A stretch of 64,000 bases of DNA. Origin: Aquamicrobium sp. LC103 (GTDB taxonomy: Bacteria > Pseudomonadota > Alphaproteobacteria > Rhizobiales > Rhizobiaceae). This document shows, one piece after another, positions 1-8,253 of this stretch. The notes under the pieces are model-generated. The model did not search any database and was not told the origin of the DNA. It was given only the letters and a program-made list of their open reading frames with translations. The stretch is taken from positions 1 to 64,000 of the forward strand of contig NZ_LBCQ02000011.1 of assembly GCF_001014615.2 (NCBI RefSeq), in the 5' to 3' direction. Positions within the stretch are counted from its first letter, which is position 1. Every line of letters starts with the position of its first letter. The position numbers were made by a program, and so were the translations under genes.

Positions 1-60
1 TTGCCCTGCCCGCTCACGAGGCAGCGGCACCATGCGAGGCACGGACGAGGGGGCGTTCAT
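1..60 (-). CDS. Start of MFS multidrug transporter (EmrB/DHA2-like), partial
   Basis: An ATG at 60-58 on the minus strand opens a frame that stays open to the window edge, giving the first 20 codons (MNAPSSVPRM...). It begins 18 bases after the stop of the HlyD-family adaptor gene, in the same direction. In this family the next gene after such an adaptor is normally the inner-membrane 14-TM DHA2 antiporter. No transmembrane segment falls inside the visible part, so the identity is inferred from position only. Confidence 0.45.
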   Translation of the reverse strand, partial: MNAPSSVPRMVPLPRERAGQ

Positions 61-78
61 CGCTGTTGCCTACCGCAT

Positions 79-1218
79 CTACTCCGCCGCATGCGCGGTC
101 TGGCCGAACCATCCGGCGAAGCTCGGCAGGCCGCGCGCATGGCCCGTATCGACCGAGACGACGGCGCTCATGCCGGTGCGCAGCAGCGGCTCGCTGGCGT
201 CTTCCACCTTCAGGCGGACGGGGATGCGCTGCGTCACCTTCACCCAGTTGCCGGTGGCGTTCTGTGCCGGCAGCACGGAGAATTCCGCGCCGGTGCCGGC
301 GCCGATCGCCTCCACCGTCGCCGTCAGCGGACGGCCGGGGAAGGTGTCCAGCGTCACCTCGGCCTTCTGGCCGACGCGCATGTTGGTGAGCTGCGTTTCC
401 TTGAAGTTCGCCTCGACCCAGCTATCCCCCGTCTCGACCAGCGAGAAGAGCGGCGAGCCGGCCGCCACATATTGCCCGACCTTGAAGGAGGACGCCTGCG
501 ATATGACGCCGTCGGCCGGCGCGCGCACGGTGGTCTGCGTCAGCTCGTAGGCCGCCTTGTCGCGCGCGGCGAGCGCGGCGAGGACGGTCGGATGCCTGTC
601 CGTCTCGATGTCCGCGTTGCCGCCCAGCGCGGCAAGCGCGCCGGTCACCGCCTCGCGGGCCGCCTGGAGCTGGTCCTGCGCCTGGTCGAGCGCGCGCTTC
701 GCCTGGTCCAGCGACGATTTGGTGCTGACGCCCTTGCCCTGCAGGGCCCGCTGGCGGTCGAATTCCGATTGCAGATAGGCGACGTCGCCCTCGGCATTGT
801 GCTGCTGGGCGAGCGCCTGGCTGTAGGCGGCGCGCAATTGCCCGACATTCAGCCGCGCGCCCTCGAGCGTGGCCTCGTCCTGGGCCAGCGCGATCCGGTA
901 GGGCTCGGGATCGACCACGAACAGCACGTCGCCCGCCTTCACCTGCGCGTTGTCGCGCGCCGCCACCTGGATGACGCGCCCGGGCGTGTCCGCCGCGACG
1001 GTGACCCGTGCCTGGCGCAGGTTGGCGTTGTCGGTCTCCTGGATGCGGCCGCCCGTCACCCAGACATAGGCGCCGCCGGCGGCCAGCAGCAGCGGCACGG
1101 CAAGCATCAGCGCGTAGCGTCCGCCACGGCGCTTCCTGGCCGCCGGCTGCGCCGCCGGCAGGGCCTGGGACGGCTCGCCCTCCGATTGTTCCTCGTCGAT
1201 CTTGTTCATCGCGTTCAT
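79..1218 (-). CDS. HlyD/EmrA-family efflux periplasmic adaptor subunit
   Basis: Periplasmic adaptor of a tripartite drug efflux pump, linking an inner-membrane MFS transporter to an outer-membrane channel. The 379-residue protein has a basic cytoplasmic start, one transmembrane helix at about residues 34-54, a first lipoyl half-motif (ETDNANLRQARVTVAADTPG, then GDVLFVVDPEPY), a long Ala/Gln-rich coiled-coil hairpin at about 110-205, and the returning lipoyl half (VRAPADGVISQASSFKVGQY) before beta-barrel domains. Length fits EmrA. Its start codon overlaps the stop of the MarR gene by four bases (ATGA), so the two are translationally coupled. The antiporter follows 18 bases downstream. Substrates cannot be told from sequence. 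Confidence 0.93.
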   Translation of the reverse strand: MNAMNKIDEEQSEGEPSQALPAAQPAARKRRGGRYALMLAVPLLLAAGGAYVWVTGGRIQETDNANLRQARVTVAADTPGRVIQVAARDNAQVKAGDVLFVVDPEPYRIALAQDEATLEGARLNVGQLRAAYSQALAQQHNAEGDVAYLQSEFDRQRALQGKGVSTKSSLDQAKRALDQAQDQLQAAREAVTGALAALGGNADIETDRHPTVLAALAARDKAAYELTQTTVRAPADGVISQASSFKVGQYVAAGSPLFSLVETGDSWVEANFKETQLTNMRVGQKAEVTLDTFPGRPLTATVEAIGAGTGAEFSVLPAQNATGNWVKVTQRIPVRLKVEDASEPLLRTGMSAVVSVDTGHARGLPSFAGWFGQTAHAAE

Positions 1219-1694
1219 GATACGTCTTCCTTCGCGGCAGTCTTGCAGCTCTCGCCGGCGCCCTCGCCGTCGGAGAGGTTGGAGATAAGGGTTCTGAGAC
1301 CGTTGATCAGGGTCCGGCGCTCCTCGGCCGAGAGCCCCGCCAGCGCCTCGTCATAGATGTCGCTCGCCATGCCCTTCACCTCGGCGAAGGCCTCGCGGCT
1401 CTTGTCGGTGGCGAAGACCGTGCGCACGCGCCGGTCGGACGGGTCGGGACGACGCTCGATCCAGCCGCCTTCCTCCATCCGGTCGAGCAGCCGCGAAACG
1501 CTGATCGGCTCGATCTCGAGAAGGGCCGCCAGCCGCGCCTGCGCCACGCCCTCCGCCTTCACCAGCCGCACGAGCAGGCGCCATTGGGCGGCCGACAGGC
1601 CGTGGCCGCTGGCGCTCTCCTCGAAGCGTCGCCGCATCAGGCGCGCGGCGTCGTGGACGAGCAGGCCCAGCCCTTCTACGCGTTCAGTGTTCAT
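1215..1694 (-). CDS. MarR-family transcriptional regulator of the efflux operon
   Basis: Winged-helix repressor of the MarR family and first gene of the leftward efflux operon; such proteins usually repress their own operon and release DNA on binding a phenolic ligand. The recognition region AALLEIEPISVSRLLDRMEE and the wing (RPDPSDRRVRTVFAT) are clear. I chose the ATG at 1694; an in-frame GTG at 1703 would add three residues but lies closer to the operator-like palindrome and has no ribosome site. The end overlaps the adaptor gene by four bases. The protein is 159 residues, normal for the family. EmrR/MprA is the nearest functional analogue. Confidence 0.9.
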   Translation of the reverse strand: MNTERVEGLGLLVHDAARLMRRRFEESASGHGLSAAQWRLLVRLVKAEGVAQARLAALLEIEPISVSRLLDRMEEGGWIERRPDPSDRRVRTVFATDKSREAFAEVKGMASDIYDEALAGLSAEERRTLINGLRTLISNLSDGEGAGESCKTAAKEDVS

Positions 1695-1706
1695 AACGGT
1701 CACTTA

Positions 1707-1724
1707 TTATGAGCATGCTTATAA
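1707..1724. promoter_or_regulatory. Candidate MarR operator palindrome
   Basis: TTATGAGCATGCTTATAA is an 18-base inverted repeat with eight of nine positions paired. It lies 13 bases upstream of the chosen MarR start codon, where an autoregulatory operator is expected. MarR dimers typically bind 16-20 base palindromes of this AT-flanked kind. Binding is inferred. Confidence 0.6.
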
Positions 1725-1752
1725 AACAAGGACGCCGCGAATCTTTCCGGTG

Positions 1753-1796
1753 TCGCACCCTTGTCGCACCCCTATCGCACCCCCCTCGCACCCCGG
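1753..1796. repeat. Four tandem 11-bp units (TCGCACCC core)
   Basis: The octamer TCGCACCC starts at 1753, 1764, 1775 and 1786, an exact 11-base period, with only the last three bases of each unit varying. It sits between the divergent MarR/efflux operon and lepA. The spacing is about one helical turn, so all copies face one side of the DNA. Function unknown. Confidence 0.75.
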
Positions 1797-1873
1797 GCGG
1801 CGGGCGATCCTTTTGCCGCCGGACGGCGCGGCGCGCGCTTGTTAACCCACCCGGCGCCTGCTAAAGGCGCGGC

Positions 1874-3685
<1,812 letters not shown>

Positions 3686-3695
3686 GCCGCCGGTT

Positions 3696-3718
3696 CCTCC
3701 CCTGCGAAGCGGGGGAGG
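3696..3718 (+). terminator. GC-rich hairpin after lepA (intergenic hairpin repeat)
   Basis: CCTCCCC at 3696-3702 pairs with GGGGAGG at 3712-3718 across a nine-base loop, starting 11 bases after the lepA stop. There is no T-tract, so termination is uncertain. It also belongs to the CCTCCCC/CCCTCTCCCC hairpin family seen elsewhere in the window. Confidence 0.45.
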
Positions 3719-3720
3719 GG

Positions 3721-3743
3721 GGACCATGCGAAGCATGGTGGAG
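3721..3743. repeat. Short dispersed palindromic repeat (ACCATGC/GCATGGT)
   Basis: A small dyad (ACCATGC gaa GCATGGT) followed by GGAG directly downstream of the lepA hairpin. The same 23-base pattern with only two base changes occurs at 40167-40189 inside a MITE-like element, so this is one member of a dispersed intergenic family. Confidence 0.6.
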
Positions 3744-3760
3744 CAACTGTGTTTCTTTAT

Positions 3761-3793
3761 GCCCTCACGGTGAGCTTGTCGAACCACGAGGGC
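3761..3793. repeat. Dispersed inverted-repeat element with GGTGAGCTTGTCGA core
   Basis: A 33-base unit bounded by GCCCTC and GAGGGC with the inner sequence GGTGAGCTTGTCGA. Units of this type (reverse complement TTCGACAAGCTCACC) are familiar small intergenic repeats in rhizobial genomes. Only one copy is visible here; the family assignment rests on general knowledge. Confidence 0.5.
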
Positions 3794-3898
3794 CTTGGCA
3801 CATCACTCCTCCGCCTCGCATCCTCTGGACCCAATCCGGGACAGCCAAGCCATGTCGTTTCATGATATCCCTCACCTGGCGACTTTGGGGGATGGGAC

Positions 3899-4156
3899 TT
3901 GATCAAAGCCATCGTGCTGACGCGGCATGCGATCGTGAAGATGGAGGAGCGGAAAATACGCTTCGCCTGGGTGGAAGACGCGATCCGAAATCCTTTATGG
4001 ACCGAGCCCGAGCCGCGCGACACGACGGCCGAACGCCGTTTTGCCCGTATCGGAGATCATGGCGGCCGTATGCTGCGGGTCGTCTGCGTCGAGACTGACG
4101 ACACGATTCGTGTTATAACCGCAACCTTCGACCGAGGCGCGAGGAACCCGAAATGA
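3899..4156 (+). CDS. DUF4258 domain protein, putative toxin-like partner
   Basis: Small protein of 85 residues matching DUF4258 by eye: an early His in a strand-helix (TRHAIVKMEERKI), a WVEDAI helix, and late beta strands (RMLRVVCVETDDTIRVITATFD). DUF4258 proteins are often compared with RelE/HigB-fold toxins, but no activity is established for this one. The TTG start at 3899 follows a G-rich GGGGGATGGGA stretch. It overlaps the next gene by four bases, an arrangement typical of toxin-antitoxin pairs. The pair lies between lepA and a degraded copy of the lepA 3' end, which suggests it was inserted. Confidence 0.7.
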   Translation: MIKAIVLTRHAIVKMEERKIRFAWVEDAIRNPLWTEPEPRDTTAERRFARIGDHGGRMLRVVCVETDDTIRVITATFDRGARNPK

Positions 4157-4371
4157 TCGATATGACTTACGATCCGGAGGCGGACGCGGCCTATGTCTAT
4201 CTCGGCAAGGGGAAGGTTGCCGAGACGAAGGAAGCGGGTCCATTCATGTACGATGTGGACGACAAAGGCCGCGTCCTCGGCATCGAAATTCTCGGTGCGA
4301 GCAAGGTGCTGGCGCCCGGCGCATGGCAAAACGCGCGGCTGCCCGGCACGGTGCCTGATGCGGCGGAGTAG
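4153..4371 (+). CDS. DUF2283 domain protein, putative antitoxin-like partner
   Basis: Protein of 72 residues with the DUF2283 pattern: MIDMTYDPEADAAYVYLGKG near the start and a DDKGRVLGIEILGAS strand turn in the middle. It begins within the stop of the DUF4258 gene (ATGA), so the two are co-translated. DUF2283 genes commonly sit beside DUF4258 genes, and the pair has the size and order of a toxin-antitoxin module. That role is inferred; no experimental function is known to me. Confidence 0.72.
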   Translation: MIDMTYDPEADAAYVYLGKGKVAETKEAGPFMYDVDDKGRVLGIEILGASKVLAPGAWQNARLPGTVPDAAE

Positions 4372-4400
4372 TTCGCTCAACACGCCCTTCGGCTTCGCGA

Positions 4401-4500
4401 GAGCACCTGCGGTAGCTCGGCAGGGAGGAACTCCCGCCGGCGGTGCTTATTGAGGCGCTGAAGGTGGGCTGAGCGCCGGTTCTTCTCCCTTAAAGCGGGA
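4401..4500 (+). pseudogene. Degraded second copy of the lepA 3' end
   Basis: Positions 4427-4466 align without gaps to lepA 3634-3673 with 31 of 40 bases identical. Read in the lepA frame the copy gives EELPPAVLIEALKV against lep[15 protein letters not shown], so most changes are conservative. A TAG at 4413-4415 replaces a Gln codon further up. Similarity continues past the stop (TGAGC-GCCGGTTC on both sides) into a hairpin repeat. It looks like a displaced or foreign lepA terminus left beyond an insertion carrying the DUF4258/DUF2283 pair. Confidence 0.6.
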
Positions 4501-4517
4501 CGACATCGCCGCTGCTG

Positions 4518-4539
4518 ATCTCCCCCTTGAGGGGGAGAT
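4518..4539. repeat. Perfect 9-bp hairpin ATCTCCCCC/GGGGGAGAT
   Basis: Nine-base stem with a TTGA loop, downstream of the lepA remnant. No T-tract. It belongs with the other CTCCCC hairpins in intergenic positions of this window (3696, 17099, 45608). Confidence 0.6.
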
Positions 4540-4639
4540 GTCCGGCAGGACAGAGGGAAGGCGCTGCTCTCCATCTCATTAGCCGGCTCATTAACCGGGC
4601 ACAATTGCCCAAATTAGCCGTTTCAGCTCATATCCCCAC

Positions 4640-4879
4640 ATGAAAACCTTCACCGCATCCGACGCCAAGAACCGTTTCGGCCAGTTGATCGATATGGCTC
4701 AGGCCGAGCCCGTGCGCGTGCAGCGGCAGGGGCGTGATGTCGCCATCGTCATGTCGCCGGAGGAGTTCCGCCGCATCGCCGAGGCCGCGCGCGGTAAGGT
4801 CAATCCGGCCGTCGCCAGCCTCCACGCCAAAAGCGCCAGGCGCTGGGCCGCCGCCGTCTATCAGGCGTTGGCAAAGTAG
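4640..4879 (+). CDS. Phd/YefM-family antitoxin, without an adjacent toxin
   Basis: 79-residue protein with the Phd/YefM N-terminal DNA-binding fold: FTASDAKNRFGQLIDMAQAE, then PVRVQRQGRDVAIVMSPEEF. The C-terminal half, which normally wraps the toxin, is short and Ala/Lys-rich. The expected PIN, Doc or RelE-type toxin is not found within the next 600 bases, so this is an orphan antitoxin or one acting with a distant partner. It forms part of the accessory patch between lepA and the hydantoinase gene. Confidence 0.8.
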   Translation: MKTFTASDAKNRFGQLIDMAQAEPVRVQRQGRDVAIVMSPEEFRRIAEAARGKVNPAVASLHAKSARRWAAAVYQALAK

Positions 4880-5286
4880 CCCCTGTAACTATCTCCCCCC
4901 AATTTTATCCACACCCCTTCCGTCTCCCCCATAATCCCCCGCGCCGCCTTCGCCGGGGACGCGTCTCGAGACGTCGTCGCGCGGAAGGCGGCCGGCGCCT
5001 CCGTCGCGGTCTCGTGAGCCGCGGCCGGGGAGGCCGCGTCCGGAGGTTCCTCCCTGGCCACTACGGGCCGGGCGTGCTGGAGCGAGCACACAACCCGCGA
5101 AACCCTCCAAGGGGACGCGGGGCAGCGGAACGGGCGCGGACGGAAATCGCCGGGACGGGCGGCCGCGAGGTCGCGACAGAAAAGAAGACAAAGGCGATCC
5201 TGCGGCCGCCCGTCTTCCCCGAACCATCGTCACCCGGCCCGACGGGCGCGGCGGCGCCTTCGCGCGCCCATGCGCCGGGTCCAATG
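4880..5286. other. Gene-poor GC-rich stretch, no coding region supported
   Basis: Open frames cross this stretch on both strands, but none has a ribosome site or a recognisable protein; the frames are kept open by the high GC content. Several short inverted pieces are present, and C-tracts occur at about 4900-4945. I see no promoter or RNA gene I can defend. It leads directly into the 59-base tandem repeats. Confidence 0.5.
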
Positions 5287-5463
5287 CATGTCGCGCAAAA
5301 GTGCGCAGCGGTTTTGCGGTAACGACATGCATCAAGCAAAGACCGCATGTCGCGCAAAAGTGCGCAGCGGTTTTGCGATAACGACATGCATCAAACAAAG
5401 ACCGCATGTCGCGCAAAAGTGCGCAGCGGTTTTGCGACAACGGCATGCATCGAAACAAGGACT
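5287..5463. repeat. Three tandem 59-bp repeats with internal dyad symmetry
   Basis: Units start at 5287, 5346 and 5405, each exactly 59 bases and nearly identical. Each holds outer arms CATGTCG / CGACATG (one base changed in unit 3) and inner arms CGCAAAA / TTTTGCG, so each could fold as a hairpin. Single copies of a very similar element are common between genes in Mesorhizobium-like genomes. The array ends about 45 bases before the start codon of the next gene and probably forms its leader or promoter region. Confidence 0.85.
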
Positions 5464-5509
5464 TAAAGCGCAGGCAGCGAATCCGAAAGATCAGAACCGG
5501 GAGCCATCC

Positions 5510-5977
5510 ATGAAGGACGAAAAGCGCATCTATACCGAGCCGCATCCCGACGAGCCCGTCGAGCGTCTCATCATGGAGCCCGGGCCGGAGGACGAGGTCA
5601 CCGACCGCTACGACCAGGTGGACACCGCCGGGTTCGCCGGCATCCCGCTCTTTCGCGTCGTCCACGCGCCTCGCCACCCCATGCAGACCGACGCGCAGGA
5701 CCTCGTCTCGCGCCGCGACCTGGAGCAATATTATCTCGACCTGTCGGCGCTGCGCCATCTCGCGCACCGGGCGGCGAACGAGCTCGGCTTTCCCGCGCGC
5801 TGCGCGCGGCCGGCCTGCCGGCGGGCGCATGCCTGCGTCAGCGACCGCGACGAGAACGACTGGTCGTTTCCCGGCCCGTGGATGCCGCCATGCGCCGGAA
5901 CCTATCGCCTGGTCGACCGCATTCGCGGCCACATGCGCGCGAAGGCCGGGCTGGTGAATGGCGACGGCGATGCGTGA
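5510..5977 (+). CDS. Hypothetical protein with Cys cluster
   Basis: 155-residue soluble protein with an acidic first third (PHPDEPVERLIMEPGPEDEV) and a Cys-containing segment CARPACRRAHAC near residues 105-116, with another Cys in PPCAG. Short proteins with this C-x4-C-x5-C pattern recur in rhizobial genomes; the cysteines could bind a metal, but the function is unknown. The ATG at 5510 is preferred because the frame upstream runs through the tandem repeats. A GGGAG lies eight bases ahead (AACCGGGAGCCATCC). The leader consists of the 59-base repeats. Confidence 0.72.
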   Translation: MKDEKRIYTEPHPDEPVERLIMEPGPEDEVTDRYDQVDTAGFAGIPLFRVVHAPRHPMQTDAQDLVSRRDLEQYYLDLSALRHLAHRAANELGFPARCARPACRRAHACVSDRDENDWSFPGPWMPPCAGTYRLVDRIRGHMRAKAGLVNGDGDA

Positions 5978-6078
5978 GCGCCCGGCCTGGCCGAAACATC
6001 CCCGCCCTCGCGGCACATTGGGATTTCGCGCGGCATCGGCTAAGCCTTGGGCGTCCCGCCCAACGAGTTGCCGCCCGC

Positions 6079-8166
6079 ATGACCGAGACCGCCCGACAAA
6101 CGCCCGCCATGGCCTCAGGCCCGCTCTATCTCGGCATCGACACCGGCGGCACCTATACCGACGCGGTGCTGTGGTCGCCCGCGCCGGCGCCGGGGGGAAA
6201 GGTGGTCGCCAAGGCCAAGGCGCTAACCACCCGCCACGACCTCGCCATCGGCATCGCCGGCGCGGTCGACGCGGTGATGGTGAAGGCCGGCGTCGCGCCC
6301 GGCGCGGTCGGGCTCGTCTCCATGTCGACCACGCTCGCCACCAACGCGCTGGTCGAAGGGCAGGGCGGGCGCGTCGGGCTGGTGATGGTCGGCTTCGCCG
6401 AGGCCGATCTTGCCCGCGACGGGCTCAAGGCCGCGCTCGGCTCCGATCCGGTCGTGTTCGTGCCCGGCGGCCACGACGTCCACGGCAACGCCGCCCCGCT
6501 CGTGCTGGGCGGGCTGGAGGAGGCGCTGCCGGTGCTCGCCGCCTCCGTCTCCGCCTTCGCGGTCTGCGCCTATTTCGCGGTGCGCAATCCCGGCCACGAG
6601 ATCGCGGTCGCCGATCTGCTGCGCGCCCGCGCCGGCCTTCCGGTCACCGCGAGCCACGAACTGTCGGCGAAGCTCGGCGGGCCGCGCCGGGCGCTGACGA
6701 CGCTGCTCAACGCGCGGTTGGTCTCGATGATCGACCGGCTGGTGGCGGCGACCGAGGGCTTCCTCGTTGCGCGCGGCATTGCCGCGCCGCTGATGGTGGT
6801 GCGCGGCGACGGTGCGCTGGTCTCGGCCGGTTTCGCCCGCCGCCGCCCGATCGAGACGATCCTGTCCGGCCCCGCGGCAAGCCTCGTCGGCGCCCGCCAC
6901 ATGACCGGGCTCGACGATGCGGTCGTCTCCGACATCGGCGGCACCACCACCGACGTCGCCGTGCTCGACAAGGGCCGGCCCCGGCTCGATCCCGAGGGCG
7001 CCACCGTCGGCGGTTTCCGCACGATGGTCGAAGCGGTCGCCATGCGCACCTTCGGCCTCGGCGGCGATTCCGAGGTGGCGCTGGAGGATGGCGGCTTGAG
7101 GCCGCGCCTCGCGCTCGGGCCGCGCCGGCTGGTGCCGCTCTCGCTCGCCGCGAGCCTTCATGGCGGGGCCGTCACGGTCGAGCTCGAGCGCCAGCTCCGC
7201 GCGCCCAATCCCGGTCGCCTCGACGGCCGCTTCGCCTTTCGCACCGGCGTTCCGGAACGTCTCGCCGCCGGGCTCACGGCCGGCGAGGAAAGACTTTATG
7301 GCGAGGTTTCCGCCGCGCCGCTGCCGCTCGACCGGCTGCTCGCCTCCAACGCGCAGGCCGCGACGCTCGGCCGCCTCGTGGCGCGCGGGCTGGTGCATGT
7401 CTCGGGCTTCACGCCGTCCGACGCCGCCCACGTCCTCGGCGGGCAGGCGAACTGGGACGCCGAGGCCGCTCGCCTCGGCGCCGAGCTCTTCGCCCGGCGC
7501 CGCGATGCGCGCGGCCAGCCGGTCGCGGCCTCGGCCGAGGAGATTTCCGCCCGCGTGCTCGCGGCGCTCACCCGCCGTTCGGCCGAGGCGGTCCTGGAAA
7601 CCGCCTTCGCCGAGGACGGGCTGGAAGGGGCGGAGACGGTCGCCCATGCGCTGGTGCAGCGCGCCGTCGACGGCAGGCCCGGCATCGCCCGGCTCAACGT
7701 GTCGCTCGACAGGCCGGTGATCGGGCTCGGCGCGTCGGCGCCGCTGCATTACGCGGCGCTCGGCCGGCTCGTCGGCAATCGGTGCATGGTTCCGGCCGAC
7801 ACCGACGTCGCCAACGCGCTCGGCGCGGTCGTCGGCCAGGTACGCGTCACGGCGGAGGCCGGCGTCAGCCAGCCCGAGGAAGGACTCTTCCGGGTCGGTT
7901 CCGACAAGGGCGTCGCCGATTTCGCGAGCGAGGAGGCGGCGCTTGCCGAGGCCGAAAGGCTGGTGCGCGAGGCGGTCGCCGTCCGGGCGGCCGAGGCCGG
8001 CGCGGATGCGGCGAGGATCGAGGTCGAGCGCGACGTGCGCGTCGCCGCCGTCGAGGGCCGGCGTACCTTCATCGAGGCGCGGCTCGTCGCCACCGCCTCC
8101 GGCCGGCCGCGCATCGCCGCCGACCCCGCCGGGCTTACCGTCGATTCGCGAAAAGCTCATTCATGA
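6079..8166 (+). CDS. Hydantoinase/oxoprolinase family protein (HyuA type)
   Basis: ATP-dependent amidohydrolase subunit of the hydantoinase A / 5-oxoprolinase family, 695 residues. The N-terminal ASKHA-fold nucleotide site DTGGTYTD is at residues 21-28 and a second DIGGTTTDVAVL motif is in the middle, followed by an adenosine-binding region near LGASAPLHYAALG. In most genomes HyuA pairs with a HyuB subunit to open cyclic amides (hydantoins, oxoproline, N-methylhydantoin, acetophenone as a carboxylase). No HyuB gene is adjacent; malate synthase follows 87 bases later. Substrate unknown. Confidence 0.9.
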   Translation: MTETARQTPAMASGPLYLGIDTGGTYTDAVLWSPAPAPGGKVVAKAKALTTRHDLAIGIAGAVDAVMVKAGVAPGAVGLVSMSTTLATNALVEGQGGRVGLVMVGFAEADLARDGLKAALGSDPVVFVPGGHDVHGNAAPLVLGGLEEALPVLAASVSAFAVCAYFAVRNPGHEIAVADLLRARAGLPVTASHELSAKLGGPRRALTTLLNARLVSMIDRLVAATEGFLVARGIAAPLMVVRGDGALVSAGFARRRPIETILSGPAASLVGARHMTGLDDAVVSDIGGTTTDVAVLDKGRPRLDPEGATVGGFRTMVEAVAMRTFGLGGDSEVALEDGGLRPRLALGPRRLVPLSLAASLHGGAVTVELERQLRAPNPGRLDGRFAFRTGVPERLAAGLTAGEERLYGEVSAAPLPLDRLLASNAQAATLGRLVARGLVHVSGFTPSDAAHVLGGQANWDAEAARLGAELFARRRDARGQPVAASAEEISARVLAALTRRSAEAVLETAFAEDGLEGAETVAHALVQRAVDGRPGIARLNVSLDRPVIGLGASAPLHYAALGRLVGNRCMVPADTDVANALGAVVGQVRVTAEAGVSQPEEGLFRVGSDKGVADFASEEAALAEAERLVREAVAVRAAEAGADAARIEVERDVRVAAVEGRRTFIEARLVATASGRPRIAADPAGLTVDSRKAHS

Positions 8167-8253
8167 AAGGATGAATTGACCCGCAATGCTTCCCATGGTG
8201 AAAGCGATCTTTCCCGAGCTTGTTGCTCCCGTTGACCTTCGGAGGATCCGCGC

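Noticed and set aside
5287-5463. Possible CRISPR array
   Set aside because: The units are directly adjacent 59-base repeats without unique spacers, and no cas genes are in the window.
4889-6016. 375-codon minus-strand frame across the tandem repeats
   Set aside because: It includes three near-identical repeat translations and opposes the better supported gene at 5510; no ribosome site or domain.
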